A stretch of DNA of 8,263 nt from Anaerocolumna sp. (lineage in GTDB: Bacteria; Bacillota; Clostridia; Lachnospirales; Lachnospiraceae), in contig JAQSYR010000055.1 of the NCBI GenBank assembly GCA_029256035.1, positions 1 through 8,263 on the forward strand, given 5' to 3'. This document shows, piece by piece, positions 1-7,384 of the stretch. Position 1 is the first letter of the stretch, and every line of letters begins with the position of its first letter. Below the pieces are notes generated by a model. That model saw nothing but the letters and a program-made list of their open reading frames with translations, was not told the origin of the DNA and searched no databases. Both the position numbers and the translations under genes were made by a program.

Positions 1-221
1 CAGAGCGGAAGCAAAAAATACTGGATACCATTAATGATACCATAGACTTAAGTGGAATGGTCATTGAGGATGATGATTTAGATGTAACGGAAGAAAATGA
101 TGATTATGAAAATACTCGGGATATTATTGTGGAAGTAAATTGTGAAGTAGAACCTATCATAGGACTTTATATAACAGACCCAGTTCCTATGAAATCAGTG
201 GCAAGAATGAGAAGAGAGTAG
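1..221 (+). CDS. TadE-like pilus assembly (pseudopilin) protein, C-terminal part
   Basis: This reading frame is open from the left edge (first full codon at base 3) to a TAG at 219-221, giving the last 72 residues of a protein whose start lies outside the window. The fragment has an acidic middle rich in Asp and Glu (EDDDLDV, EENDDYE). It ends in alternating hydrophobic beta-strand-like sequence (IIVEVNCEVEPIIGLYI) and a basic tail, VARMRRE. A strand-rich end closing on a short charged 'A.MR.E' tail is typical of TadE-like minor pilins, and the position directly before a TadG-like gene fits. The diagnostic N-terminal prepilin helix cannot be seen, so the family call is inferred from context and the tail. 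The next gene starts 10 bases after the stop, consistent with one operon. It could instead be another small secreted pilus protein. Confidence 0.6.
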   Translation, partial: ERKQKILDTINDTIDLSGMVIEDDDLDVTEENDDYENTRDIIVEVNCEVEPIIGLYITDPVPMKSVARMRRE

Positions 222-231
222 GGAAATTAAT

Positions 232-1368
232 ATGAATTTTGACAGACTCTTTAAAGAGGAAGATGGTGCAGTATTACCTTTTGTGGCATTGTTATTAATG
301 TTTGTTCTCATAGGTTTTACTGCTTTGGTAATTGATGTAGGGTACTTATATGCCAATCGGCGTTCCCTGGTAACAGCTGCTGATGCTGCTGCACTGGGAG
401 GAGCCATGATATTAGAGGATGGACTTTCGGATCCTGCTTTAGAAAAAGAAGAAGTAGAAACTGAGGCTATTAAAGTGGCAAAAGATTTAAGTGAAGCCAA
501 TGGTGTTGAAAATAGAGAGGATATAACGGTAGATATTAGTTGGAAAAGTGATGGACCAAATGAATATGATTGTAATTATATTAAGGTTACGGTTAAGAAT
601 AATTATGAAATGATATTTGCTAAAATATTTGGAACAGATAATTCTGATGTTGCGGCCACTGCAGTAGCAACCTGGGGTTACGTTTCTAAGATAGAAGGTG
701 GGGATATTCTGCCGATTTTCACAAAATCAGATGATTATCAGACAGAAAACTTAACCTATTTACATGCAGGTAAATTTGTAGATAATGAAGGCTCTGTTGT
801 AAATGGTAATTGGGGACTAATTGATATTTATGGGAATACTTCAGGAATTGCTGAAGCTTTTCGTGGAGAAAACATTGGAAAGAGAATGGAATTAAGTAGT
901 ACCATTAATAATCAGACTGGTCTGAATGGCGGTAATATTACAAACCCCATTGAAGACCGAATGATTGAGGCAAATAAACTACCTGATAAAGAAGACAGGA
1001 TAAAGTATATGTGTGGTCTGGTACCGGTAATTAACTGGGATGGTATAACAAAACAAGGAAGTTCCTTAAAACTTCCCATTGAGTATTTTGCAGTATTTGA
1101 GATATATGATGTTATTATTCAGGAAGCTCATAATGAAAATCAAGTAAGTAAAGGTTCCATCTACGCTTTATATGATACTGCAGATTATAAATGTGACAGT
1201 ATTGCCGTTGAGTATGGAAAAGTAAATGATAAATTTTTAGAATCTACAACAATTATTGGAAAATTTACAGGAACTAAGATAGATTTAGACGCAATACCTC
1301 AGTCTAGTGACAATGTAAATCCAAGTCCCGGGGTGATTTCTCCAACTTACGCAGAATTGATTGAATAA
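232..1368 (+). CDS. TadG-like Flp pilus assembly protein (Tad N-terminal domain)
   Basis: This 378-residue protein is anchored in the membrane by one N-terminal helix (about residues 13-35), with the rest expected outside the cell. The N-terminus matches the Tad/TadG family signature: a charged start, DGAVLPFVALLL, then ALVIDVGYLYANRRSL and the motif TAADAAALGGA near residues 48-58. TadG proteins carry such an anchor, with the Asp and the DAAAL segment conserved. Residue +5 after Gly12 is Phe, not the Glu that prepilin peptidase substrates usually have, so it is probably not processed as a pseudopilin. The ectodomain (about 40-378) is beta-rich with a GNWGLIDIYG segment near 192-201 that recurs in Gram-positive relatives. 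It has three cysteines (114, 261, 321). There is no vWA domain, although some TadG proteins have one. The start at 232 has a weak AGGG 8 bases upstream and may be coupled to the gene before. The family call is firm; the exact role is inferred. Confidence 0.85.
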   Translation: MNFDRLFKEEDGAVLPFVALLLMFVLIGFTALVIDVGYLYANRRSLVTAADAAALGGAMILEDGLSDPALEKEEVETEAIKVAKDLSEANGVENREDITVDISWKSDGPNEYDCNYIKVTVKNNYEMIFAKIFGTDNSDVAATAVATWGYVSKIEGGDILPIFTKSDDYQTENLTYLHAGKFVDNEGSVVNGNWGLIDIYGNTSGIAEAFRGENIGKRMELSSTINNQTGLNGGNITNPIEDRMIEANKLPDKEDRIKYMCGLVPVINWDGITKQGSSLKLPIEYFAVFEIYDVIIQEAHNENQVSKGSIYALYDTADYKCDSIAVEYGKVNDKFLESTTIIGKFTGTKIDLDAIPQSSDNVNPSPGVISPTYAELIE

Positions 1369-1373
1369 AAATT

Positions 1374-1382
1374 AAAGAGGTG
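1374..1382 (+). promoter_or_regulatory. Ribosome binding site of cpaB
   Basis: AAAGAGGTG ends 4 bases before the ATG at 1387. It lies in the 18-base gap after the TadG-like gene and supports this start. Confidence 0.7.
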
Positions 1383-1386
1383 CAAA

Positions 1387-2097
1387 ATGAGATTAAATAA
1401 AAAAGTGGTAGTTTTTGCAGTCATCTTAGGCTTAGTTACCGTGGGTATGTTATATCAATATATAAACAGCATAAAAGTAGAGACATTGCCACCGGTTGAT
1501 ATGACAGATGTAGTAACGGTTGTAAATACAATTCCAGAACATGTTGTAATTAAAGAAGAGATGCTTACCACTATAACAATTCCTACAGAAGCGGTACATC
1601 CGGAAGCTGTACTTGACCTCTCTCTGATTCTTGGTGGCGTTACGAAAACTGAAATTATTAAAGGGGAACAACTACTAAAAAGCCGGATAATTACAGAAGG
1701 TGATGCTAGTTTTTTAGGGTATTGGATTCCAGAAAATATGCGGGCAATCACAGTTCCTACCAATGAGATTTCAGGGGTAGGAGGATATATTGTACCAGGA
1801 GATACCATTGATATCTTGGTAAGCTATTCAGAACCAGAGATTTCCCCTGAAAAAATAACCTATACACAACTTCAAAATATTGAAGTTTTAAAAGTTGGAC
1901 CTTTTACCTCTGAAGATGAAAATGAAGGTGTTGTAACATCCTTAACCCTTTTGGTAACACCGGAACAGGCAGAAATATTAGCATTTGCCAATATTAATGG
2001 GAGCTTTCATTTTACACTTCGTAACCTTATGGATGATAAAAAAGAGGAAGTAGAAGAATACGGTTCTGAAAACTTTAATACATGGAAAGACAGGTGA
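1387..2097 (+). CDS. cpaB: Flp pilus assembly protein CpaB/RcpC (SAF domain)
   Basis: This is a 236-residue bitopic membrane protein. The N-terminus is basic (MRLNKK), followed by a hydrophobic span at about residues 7-26; the rest should be extracytoplasmic. Residues about 41-100 form a SAF domain (VVTVVNTIPEHVVIKEEML, then IIKGEQLLKSRI), a fold shared with flagellar FlgA and CpaB. Residues about 112-213 match the RcpC C-terminal domain: RAITVPTNEISGVGGYIVPG, DTIDILVSY, then a strand LTLLVTPEQAEILAFA ending in FTLRN. In two-membrane bacteria CpaB/RcpC works near the outer-membrane secretin. No secretin gene lies beside it here, so in this cell it probably acts at the outer face of the single membrane or in the wall (inference). 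The length is slightly short for the family because the acidic tail ends soon after the RcpC domain. A clear ribosome site precedes the ATG, and the next gene starts 4 bases after the stop. Confidence 0.92.
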   Translation: MRLNKKVVVFAVILGLVTVGMLYQYINSIKVETLPPVDMTDVVTVVNTIPEHVVIKEEMLTTITIPTEAVHPEAVLDLSLILGGVTKTEIIKGEQLLKSRIITEGDASFLGYWIPENMRAITVPTNEISGVGGYIVPGDTIDILVSYSEPEISPEKITYTQLQNIEVLKVGPFTSEDENEGVVTSLTLLVTPEQAEILAFANINGSFHFTLRNLMDDKKEEVEEYGSENFNTWKDR

Positions 2098-2101
2098 GCC
2101 T

Positions 2102-3256
2102 ATGGATGCCATAAGAGTTTTACTGTTAGGAAAAACCGATGAAATAAGAAATAAAATAGAAGAAATATTATATCAGGTGGATTATATTGTGTTAACTGGG
2201 AAAGTAGCAACAGAGCAGGATGCAATGATGGTACTGGCAAATAACATAATTGATGTATTACTTATTGATTCTGATTTAGAGGATGACAGTTATGATATTG
2301 CAGAAAGAATTTCATCAGAATATGTGGAACCAGCTATCATAATCTTAGAAAATACCCTATTGGAAGAAAACATTCATAAAGCTTTCTTAATAGGTGTACG
2401 GGATGTCTTAACGAAGCCCCTAAACCCCTCTGAACTCATGGATTCTATTTATAAGGCAAATGAACAAATAAAAAAAAGGACATCTCTTCGCAAAGAGAGC
2501 AATGGAAAGATCAGTAAGAAGCCTGGAAGGGGCAAAATTATTACTGTGTATAGCACAAAAGGTGGTGCCGGTAAAACCTTTATTGCTGCAAATTTAGCAG
2601 TTGCACTTGCAAAAAATAAAGAGAAAAAAGTAGTTCTTGTAGATTTGGATTTAGATTTTGGAAATGCTGGTCTGGCTTTAAATGTAAATCCAAAATTCAC
2701 TATATTAGATATTGTGGATGATATTCGGAATATAGATTATGAATTTATTGAAAGTTATCTGACCCTTACCACTTATGGAATCTGGGTGCTGCCTTCAGGA
2801 TCTAGACTTATGGCAAATGAATTTATAAATATGGACCATATTGAAATTATATTAAAAACCCTGCAAAATGCATTTGACTACATTATTGTAGATATGCCTG
2901 GCAGAATTGAAGATATAGGAAATCCTGGGATTATCCTGGCAGATAATTTACTCATGGTGGCAACCCCTGATATTTCTTCAATAAAAAATGTGAAAGCATC
3001 CCTTGGCATACTAAGTGAGCGCAATTACCCCAAAACAAAAATTAAAATAGTAATTAACAGAGCCGGGGGAAAGGAAATTCGAAATAGGGATATTGAAACT
3101 ACCTTAAATTATAGTGTATATGCACAGGTGAAAGCCGATTGGAAGCGTGCTGCATCAACTATGAATATTGGTGTGCCATTTATTTTAAAGTATCCCTATA
3201 GCACATTATCAAAGAATTTTAAGTATTTAGCTAAAAAGATTGTTAACCCATCTTAG
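2102..3256 (+). CDS. cpaE: Pilus assembly ATPase CpaE/TadZ (pseudo-receiver plus MinD/ParA-like domain)
   Basis: This 384-residue cytoplasmic protein has two domains. Residues 1 to about 120 are a receiver-like fold: strand IRVLLLG, an Asp at 56 in DVLLIDSD, and Lys105-Pro106 in DVLTKPLNP. The paired acidic residues that bind magnesium in true receivers are replaced by Gly10-Lys11, so phosphorylation is doubtful. Residues about 144-384 are a ParA/MinD-type ATPase. The deviant Walker A is KGGAGKT at 153-159 with signature Lys153, the A' motif is LVDLDLDFGNAG at about 179-190, and Walker B is YIIVDMPG at 260-267. Family members (CpaE in Caulobacter, TadZ elsewhere) localise the Tad machine, often at a pole. 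Here all ATPase motifs are intact, while some TadZ proteins have degenerate ones. The AGGTGA ribosome site (2092-2097) lies inside the end of cpaB and includes its TGA stop, so translation is likely coupled. The call is firm. Confidence 0.93.
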   Translation: MDAIRVLLLGKTDEIRNKIEEILYQVDYIVLTGKVATEQDAMMVLANNIIDVLLIDSDLEDDSYDIAERISSEYVEPAIIILENTLLEENIHKAFLIGVRDVLTKPLNPSELMDSIYKANEQIKKRTSLRKESNGKISKKPGRGKIITVYSTKGGAGKTFIAANLAVALAKNKEKKVVLVDLDLDFGNAGLALNVNPKFTILDIVDDIRNIDYEFIESYLTLTTYGIWVLPSGSRLMANEFINMDHIEIILKTLQNAFDYIIVDMPGRIEDIGNPGIILADNLLMVATPDISSIKNVKASLGILSERNYPKTKIKIVINRAGGKEIRNRDIETTLNYSVYAQVKADWKRAASTMNIGVPFILKYPYSTLSKNFKYLAKKIVNPS

Positions 3257-3273
3257 GCTGATTACAGGATAAG

Positions 3274-3280
3274 AAGGGAG
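3274..3280 (+). promoter_or_regulatory. Ribosome binding site that sets the TTG start of cpaF
   Basis: AAGGGAG lies 7 bases upstream of TTG 3288-3290, a good distance. No in-frame ATG exists for about 73 codons, so this site decides the start. A TTG start usually lowers initiation relative to ATG. Confidence 0.75.
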
Positions 3281-3287
3281 AATAGAA

Positions 3288-4685
3288 TTGAATTTTACTA
3301 ATTATGGTCTAACTATACATACAACCAATGCTGGTAAAGATGAAGAAAAAGAAGGAAGAACCGAGTCAGTATCCAAAAAAAAGAAAGAGCTTGCTGATAT
3401 AGCCAGTGAAGCTCTGAATGTGGTAATTGATGAAATAGAAGTTTCTCCTTTGGAAGCTGATTTATTACAAAAAAAAGAAGTTGCTGATAAAATAAATGAA
3501 GTGGTTAGTATGATACTGACAGAATCTAAAAGAAATCTGTCACCTGGTGATAAAAAGAATGTCATCAATATGGTTATGGATGAAATCTTTGGATATGGTC
3601 CTATAACCACTTTGTTAAAGGACACTTCAGTAACAGAAATTATGGTAAATAGTACAGAGAACATATATGTGGAGCGCAAAGGAAAAATTGAAAGAACAGA
3701 AAATACCTTTATGGATATTAAAGATGTTTATCATTTAATCGACAAGATTATTTCGCCACTTGGCAGACGGGTGGATGAAAGTTCCCCTATGGTAGATGCC
3801 AGATTACCGGATGGTTCCCGTGTTAACATAATTATACCTCCCTTAGCAATTAAAGGCCCTGCCATTACAATCAGAAAATTTGCAGCAGATCCCTACACAA
3901 TAGAAGATCTAATAACCTTTGGAACCTTAAGTACGGATATTGCAAAACTGCTAAAATCCTGTGTAAAGGGAAGAATTAACATAATAGTATCTGGTGGAAC
4001 TGGTAGTGGTAAAACAACATTTTTAAATGTATTATCCGGATTTATACCAAATAACGAGAGAATTGTAACCATCGAAGACGCAGCTGAACTTCAGTTAAAG
4101 CAGGAACATGTAGTAACCTTGGAAAGCAGACCATCTAATATTGAGGGGAAAGGAAGAATTACAATCAGAGATTTGGTAGTCAATTCTTTGCGTATGCGAC
4201 CTGACAGAATCATAGTAGGTGAAGTACGTAGTGGGGAAGCCCTCGATATGCTGCAGGCAATGAATACAGGACATGATGGTTCCATCACCACAATCCATGC
4301 CAATTCACCAAGAGACAGCTTATCTCGTCTGGAAACAATGGTTATGATGTCTGGTATGGAACTTCCTTCAAGAGCTATCAGAGAGCAGATATCATCGGCA
4401 TTAAACCTGATAGTCCATGTAGCAAGATTTTCAGATGGAACAAGAAAAGTTTCAAAAATCACGGAAATTGTAGGAATGGAAGGAGACACCATTACACTCC
4501 AGGATTTGTTTATCTTTCGTCATGATGGATTTGATGAAAGAGGCGGAATTATTGGAAAACATATACCAACAGGTATTGTCCCTGTATTTCTTGATAAAAT
4601 CAAGGAGCAAGGAGATATGATTCCAGTCAGCGTATTTAAAAACGGTGAATCTTTTTCTGAAACCAGCTTAAAAAGGAGGTATTAG
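3288..4685 (+). CDS. cpaF: Flp pilus/secretion motor ATPase CpaF/TadA
   Basis: This is the 465-residue cytoplasmic hexameric ATPase that powers the Tad system, a VirB11/GspE-type traffic ATPase. The N-terminal region (to about residue 95) is charged and helical. The family N-terminal domain follows, with FGYGPITTLLKD, VTEIMVN, DARLPDGSRVNI and AITIRKF. The Walker A is GGTGSGKT at 236-243. The Asp box is IVTIEDAAELQL at 259-270, Walker B is RIIVGEVRSGEALD at 307-320, and the His box is NTGHDGSITTIHANS at 326-340. All catalytic motifs are intact and the length is usual. The start is TTG at 3288: AAGGGAG ends 7 bases upstream, the first residues fit, and the next in-frame ATG is near residue 74, inside the conserved helical region. 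The gap to cpaE is 31 bases, one of the larger ones in the operon. The end of the gene contains the ribosome site of tadB. Confidence 0.97.
   Translation: MNFTNYGLTIHTTNAGKDEEKEGRTESVSKKKKELADIASEALNVVIDEIEVSPLEADLLQKKEVADKINEVVSMILTESKRNLSPGDKKNVINMVMDEIFGYGPITTLLKDTSVTEIMVNSTENIYVERKGKIERTENTFMDIKDVYHLIDKIISPLGRRVDESSPMVDARLPDGSRVNIIIPPLAIKGPAITIRKFAADPYTIEDLITFGTLSTDIAKLLKSCVKGRINIIVSGGTGSGKTTFLNVLSGFIPNNERIVTIEDAAELQLKQEHVVTLESRPSNIEGKGRITIRDLVVNSLRMRPDRIIVGEVRSGEALDMLQAMNTGHDGSITTIHANSPRDSLSRLETMVMMSGMELPSRAIREQISSALNLIVHVARFSDGTRKVSKITEIVGMEGDTITLQDLFIFRHDGFDERGGIIGKHIPTGIVPVFLDKIKEQGDMIPVSVFKNGESFSETSLKRRY
4671..4680 (+). promoter_or_regulatory. Near-perfect ribosome binding site of tadB, inside cpaF
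   Basis: AAAAGGAGGT is fully complementary to the usual 16S rRNA 3' end over AAGGAGGT and lies 6 bases before the ATG at 4687. It is built from the last codons of cpaF (KRRY), so ribosomes finishing cpaF pass directly over it. It is the strongest site in the window. Confidence 0.85.
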
Positions 4686-4686
4686 A

Positions 4687-5652
4687 ATGCAGGAAATGGT
4701 ATTGTTGCTGGCATTTGTTTCGGTAGTACTTCTGATTTACTGTTTCTATTTAGTAATATTTTCAAAAAGATTATCCATGACAGAACGATTAGAAAAGAAT
4801 CTGTATGAGGAATATGAGTTAGAGGAAATGAACAGGGATAAAAGTCCCCTATCATTTAAAATAACCAATTTAAATCAATTATTAACTAAATTAATTTCTC
4901 ATAAAGAGTTTTTAGGAAAGAAAAAGAATAAATTGGCCAAAGCAGCAGTATTAATGAAAGTGGAAGAATTCTTAGGAATCTCTTTTTTATCCGGCGTGCT
5001 GTTTGGAATAATACTATCCTACTTAATTTCCAGTTGGATAGTATTTGTAATTGGTTTTTTTATTGGGTTTAAACTTCCTGATCTGGCACTAGATCATATA
5101 AAGCGAAACCGAGGAAAGAAATTAAACCATCAGCTTCCGGAAGCACTTAATATGATATCCAATGGAATACGCGCAGGATATAGCTTTACTCAGGCCATGA
5201 CGGCGGTATCAAAGGAGCTGCCACCACCAATTTCAGATGAATTTCGTAAAGTCATAAGAGACAATGTTTTGGGTAAACCCATGGAGGCAGCATTGCTTCA
5301 AATGACGGAACGAACCGAAGATGAAGACATTGATATGTTTGTGACTGCGCTAATAATCCAAAGGCAGGTGGGAGGAAATCTAACAGAAATTCTTGATACC
5401 ATATGTAACACCATACGGGAAAGAGTTAGAATTAAAGGAGAAATTAATACCCTGACGTCACAGGGTAAATTTTCTGCGGTAATTGTAAGCATTGTGCCAA
5501 TAGCCATAGCCATCATTATTTTTATGATAAATCCAGAGTATATTGGAATATTATTTAGCCGTTCCATTGGAATCATAATCCTTGGCATTACAGCTCTTAT
5601 GCAGTTAACAGGCATTCTTTTGTTGAAAAAAATTGTAAATATAGATATTTAG
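4687..5652 (+). CDS. tadB: Tad inner-membrane platform protein TadB (T2SSF family)
   Basis: This 321-residue polytopic protein is one half of the membrane platform that couples the CpaF motor to pilus assembly. It has an N-terminal span (about residues 3-26) and a basic cytoplasmic linker. Two closely spaced hydrophobic stretches follow at about 96-115 and 117-132. The cytoplasmic T2SSF domain (about 146-262) begins at QLPEALNMISNGIRAGYSFTQA and continues with the characteristic acidic run TEDEDIDMFVTALIIQRQVGGNL. Two C-terminal spans lie at about 263-281 and 293-313. The T2SSF family (type II secretion F, PilC) shares the helical bundle with its conserved 'G.S...A' turn. It starts one base after the cpaF stop and has a near-perfect ribosome site, suggesting strong, coupled translation. 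TadB is distinguished from TadC by order and by its longer C-terminal hydrophobic region, so the assignment within the pair is secure. Confidence 0.94.
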   Translation: MQEMVLLLAFVSVVLLIYCFYLVIFSKRLSMTERLEKNLYEEYELEEMNRDKSPLSFKITNLNQLLTKLISHKEFLGKKKNKLAKAAVLMKVEEFLGISFLSGVLFGIILSYLISSWIVFVIGFFIGFKLPDLALDHIKRNRGKKLNHQLPEALNMISNGIRAGYSFTQAMTAVSKELPPPISDEFRKVIRDNVLGKPMEAALLQMTERTEDEDIDMFVTALIIQRQVGGNLTEILDTICNTIRERVRIKGEINTLTSQGKFSAVIVSIVPIAIAIIIFMINPEYIGILFSRSIGIIILGITALMQLTGILLLKKIVNIDI

Positions 5653-5667
5653 GAAGAAGGTATACCA

Positions 5668-6585
5668 ATGGAGCTATTTCTTTATCTCCTGACTTTTATT
5701 TTTGTAATGCTAGTCATTCTTATACTATATGAAGTGTTATATCTTAATAAACAAAAGGTAAAAGAACGTTTGGAGGATGTAAAAAACATGTCTGTTGATA
5801 CAGAAAATGAAGATGAGTGGAAGATACCTTTTGTACATCGTATCTTACAACCAATGTATCAAAAGCTGCTAAAAGCCATTGGTCAGGCTACTCCAAATGG
5901 GATTAAGAAAAAATACGATAATTTAATTGTCACCTCAGGGTCTACTAGGAATACAAATTTTCACAATTTATTGCTGATGCAAATTATTTTAGGTGGGGCT
6001 CATGGAACTTTACTTTATCTGTTATTTAAGTATACCGCCAATGAAATTAACTTTGGAAGGATACTTCTTTTTGCAATCATTGGATTTTTATTGCCGCTCA
6101 TCTCGTTATATGCGAAAGCAGAGAAAAGAAAAGAGAAGATAAGGAGAGCTCTGCCAGATCTTTTGGATTTACTATTTGTTAGCGTAGAAGCCGGCCTTGG
6201 TTTCGATGCTGCATTTAAAAAAACATCAGATAAAATGCAGGGTCCCCTTAGTATGGAAGTGACCAAAACAATGAATGAAATTACAAGAGGAAAAGATAGA
6301 AATGAAGCATTAAGGGATTTGGCATATCGAACAGGGGTAGAAGATGTACTGACGTTTGTTACTGCAATTATTCAGACAGAAAAGCTTGGATCTAGTATAA
6401 CCAACATGCTTCGAGCTCAATCCATTGCTATGCGGCAAAAGAGGAGACAAAGAGCAGAAGAAAAAGCTGCAAAGATTCCAGTGAAAATGCTTTTTCCACT
6501 GGTATTTTTCATGTTTCCATCCTTGTTTGTTATAATTTTAGGACCTGCAGTAATAAATATAATGGAAAATCTCATGGCAAAGTAG
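5668..6585 (+). CDS. tadC: Tad inner-membrane platform protein TadC (T2SSF family)
   Basis: This 305-residue membrane protein is the partner of TadB in the platform. It has a span at about residues 3-25, a basic amphipathic linker, two spans at about 99-120 and 130-148, and a basic turn (KAEKRKEKIRR). The T2SSF domain (about 160-270) begins with ALPDLLDLLFVSVEAGLGFD and includes LTFVTAIIQTEKLGSSI and a strongly basic helix, MRQKRRQRAEEKAAKIPVKM. The final span is at about 273-297. The RRxRAEEkAAKxPVKMLFPL run is a hallmark of TadC C-termini, and all family landmarks are present at normal length. AGAAGG sits 7 bases before the ATG, 15 bases after the tadB stop. The two platform genes are therefore probably translated from the same message as cpaF. 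Confidence 0.94.
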   Translation: MELFLYLLTFIFVMLVILILYEVLYLNKQKVKERLEDVKNMSVDTENEDEWKIPFVHRILQPMYQKLLKAIGQATPNGIKKKYDNLIVTSGSTRNTNFHNLLLMQIILGGAHGTLLYLLFKYTANEINFGRILLFAIIGFLLPLISLYAKAEKRKEKIRRALPDLLDLLFVSVEAGLGFDAAFKKTSDKMQGPLSMEVTKTMNEITRGKDRNEALRDLAYRTGVEDVLTFVTAIIQTEKLGSSITNMLRAQSIAMRQKRRQRAEEKAAKIPVKMLFPLVFFMFPSLFVIILGPAVINIMENLMAK

Positions 6586-6612
6586 GGAAGATACAATGGA
6601 TATTAATAAAAC

Positions 6613-6618
6613 GGGAGG
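6613..6618 (+). promoter_or_regulatory. Ribosome binding site favouring the 6623 start of the vWA gene
   Basis: GGGAGG is followed by AATT and the ATG at 6623. It is a better match than the AGGGAAG before the ATG at 6596, so the shorter N-terminus with a cleaner signal peptide is preferred. Confidence 0.65.
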
Positions 6619-6622
6619 AATT

Positions 6623-7384
6623 ATGCGATATATAAAATACATAATATTAATTCTAATTACAGTTGCACTGATTGCATACAATTATAAACCCGTTAAAAGC
6701 TATGCTACTGAGACTAATCTAAAAAACCTGGCAGTAACACTTGTGATTGATACCTCCGGCAGTATGACCACCACGGATCCCCTGAAGCTTCGAAAAGAAG
6801 CTGCGGATATCTTTATAGACTTATTAAGTCCAGAGGATTATCTTGGAATCATTACCTTTGACAGCAAAGTAAAAGTTGTACAGCAAATAGAAAAGGTAAT
6901 GGGAGAGGATAATAAAACAAAGTTAAAAGATAATCTGGCTTCCTATATAGTAGAAAGTGGAGATACAGATTATAACCTTGCCCTGCTAGAAGCCCAACAA
7001 CAATTAGATTCTGTCACTGAGGAGAATTTAAGTAAAGTTGTGCTTTTTATAACCGATGGTGAACCAGACCCTGATGAAAACAGAGGAGGGGAACCTGGAT
7101 TTATGGATGGGTATATGGAAAATCTCTGGGAAACTGTAGAAAATATAGGCACGAAAAATCAATCCATCTATGCAATTGGATTTAGTGATGGTATTCGTTC
7201 AGATATTCTAACAAAGATATGTCTCGACACAGGAGGTTATTATCAAATATTAAAAGACGCAGAAGCCTTAACCAATGGTATGTTAGAAATTATTAATAGT
7301 ATTAAAATTCAGGAATCTGTTGGTATGTTAGAAGGTTGGAATAAGAGCCAGGATGAAGTTACCATGGAGCCTGTAATCATATGA
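6623..7384 (+). CDS. vWA-domain protein, N-terminal piece (signal peptide and vWA domain)
   Basis: The first intact frame of the broken gene gives 253 residues from the ATG at 6623. MRYIKY followed by a hydrophobic core (ILILITVALIAY) and SYATETN looks like a signal peptide or N-terminal anchor, putting the domain outside the cell. A vWA domain follows. The metal-binding MIDAS motif DTSGS is at residues 43-47, the MIDAS threonine is in GDTDYNLAL (Thr115) and the third site is in FITDGEPD (Asp145). All three metal-site elements are intact, so metal-dependent ligand binding is plausible. The start at 6623 is preferred because GGGAGG ends 4 bases upstream and a basic n-region follows directly. 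An upstream in-frame ATG at 6596 would add nine residues and has a weaker AGGG-type site. The frame ends at TGA 7382-7384 just after the domain (TMEPVII). The partner or ligand is unknown. Confidence 0.85.
   Translation: MRYIKYIILILITVALIAYNYKPVKSYATETNLKNLAVTLVIDTSGSMTTTDPLKLRKEAADIFIDLLSPEDYLGIITFDSKVKVVQQIEKVMGEDNKTKLKDNLASYIVESGDTDYNLALLEAQQQLDSVTEENLSKVVLFITDGEPDPDENRGGEPGFMDGYMENLWETVENIGTKNQSIYAIGFSDGIRSDILTKICLDTGGYYQILKDAEALTNGMLEIINSIKIQESVGMLEGWNKSQDEVTMEPVII

Noticed and set aside
3257..3287. Possible internal promoter or terminator between cpaE and cpaF
   Set aside because: The gap is only 31 bases and is largely taken up by the ribosome site. No -35/-10 pair or hairpin with T-run is visible.
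195..4492. Open frames on the minus strand opposite the Tad genes (for example 195-500, 1455-1808, 3302-3679, 4091-4492)
   Set aside because: They lie wholly or almost wholly opposite well-identified plus-strand genes, have low-complexity Ser/Ile/Leu-rich products and show no ribosome sites that I could see. They are shadows of real genes.
5448..5467. Inverted repeat TACCCTG/CAGGGTA with a 6-base loop, which also contains TGACGTCA
   Set aside because: It lies inside the conserved T2SSF coding region of tadB, has no T-run after it and no gene boundary nearby. A chance hairpin in coding sequence is the simplest reading.
6596..6622. Upstream ATG at 6596 as the start of the vWA gene
   Set aside because: It is in frame and possible, but its ribosome site is weaker than the GGGAGG before 6623, and the nine added residues push the signal peptide inward. 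It is kept only as an alternative.
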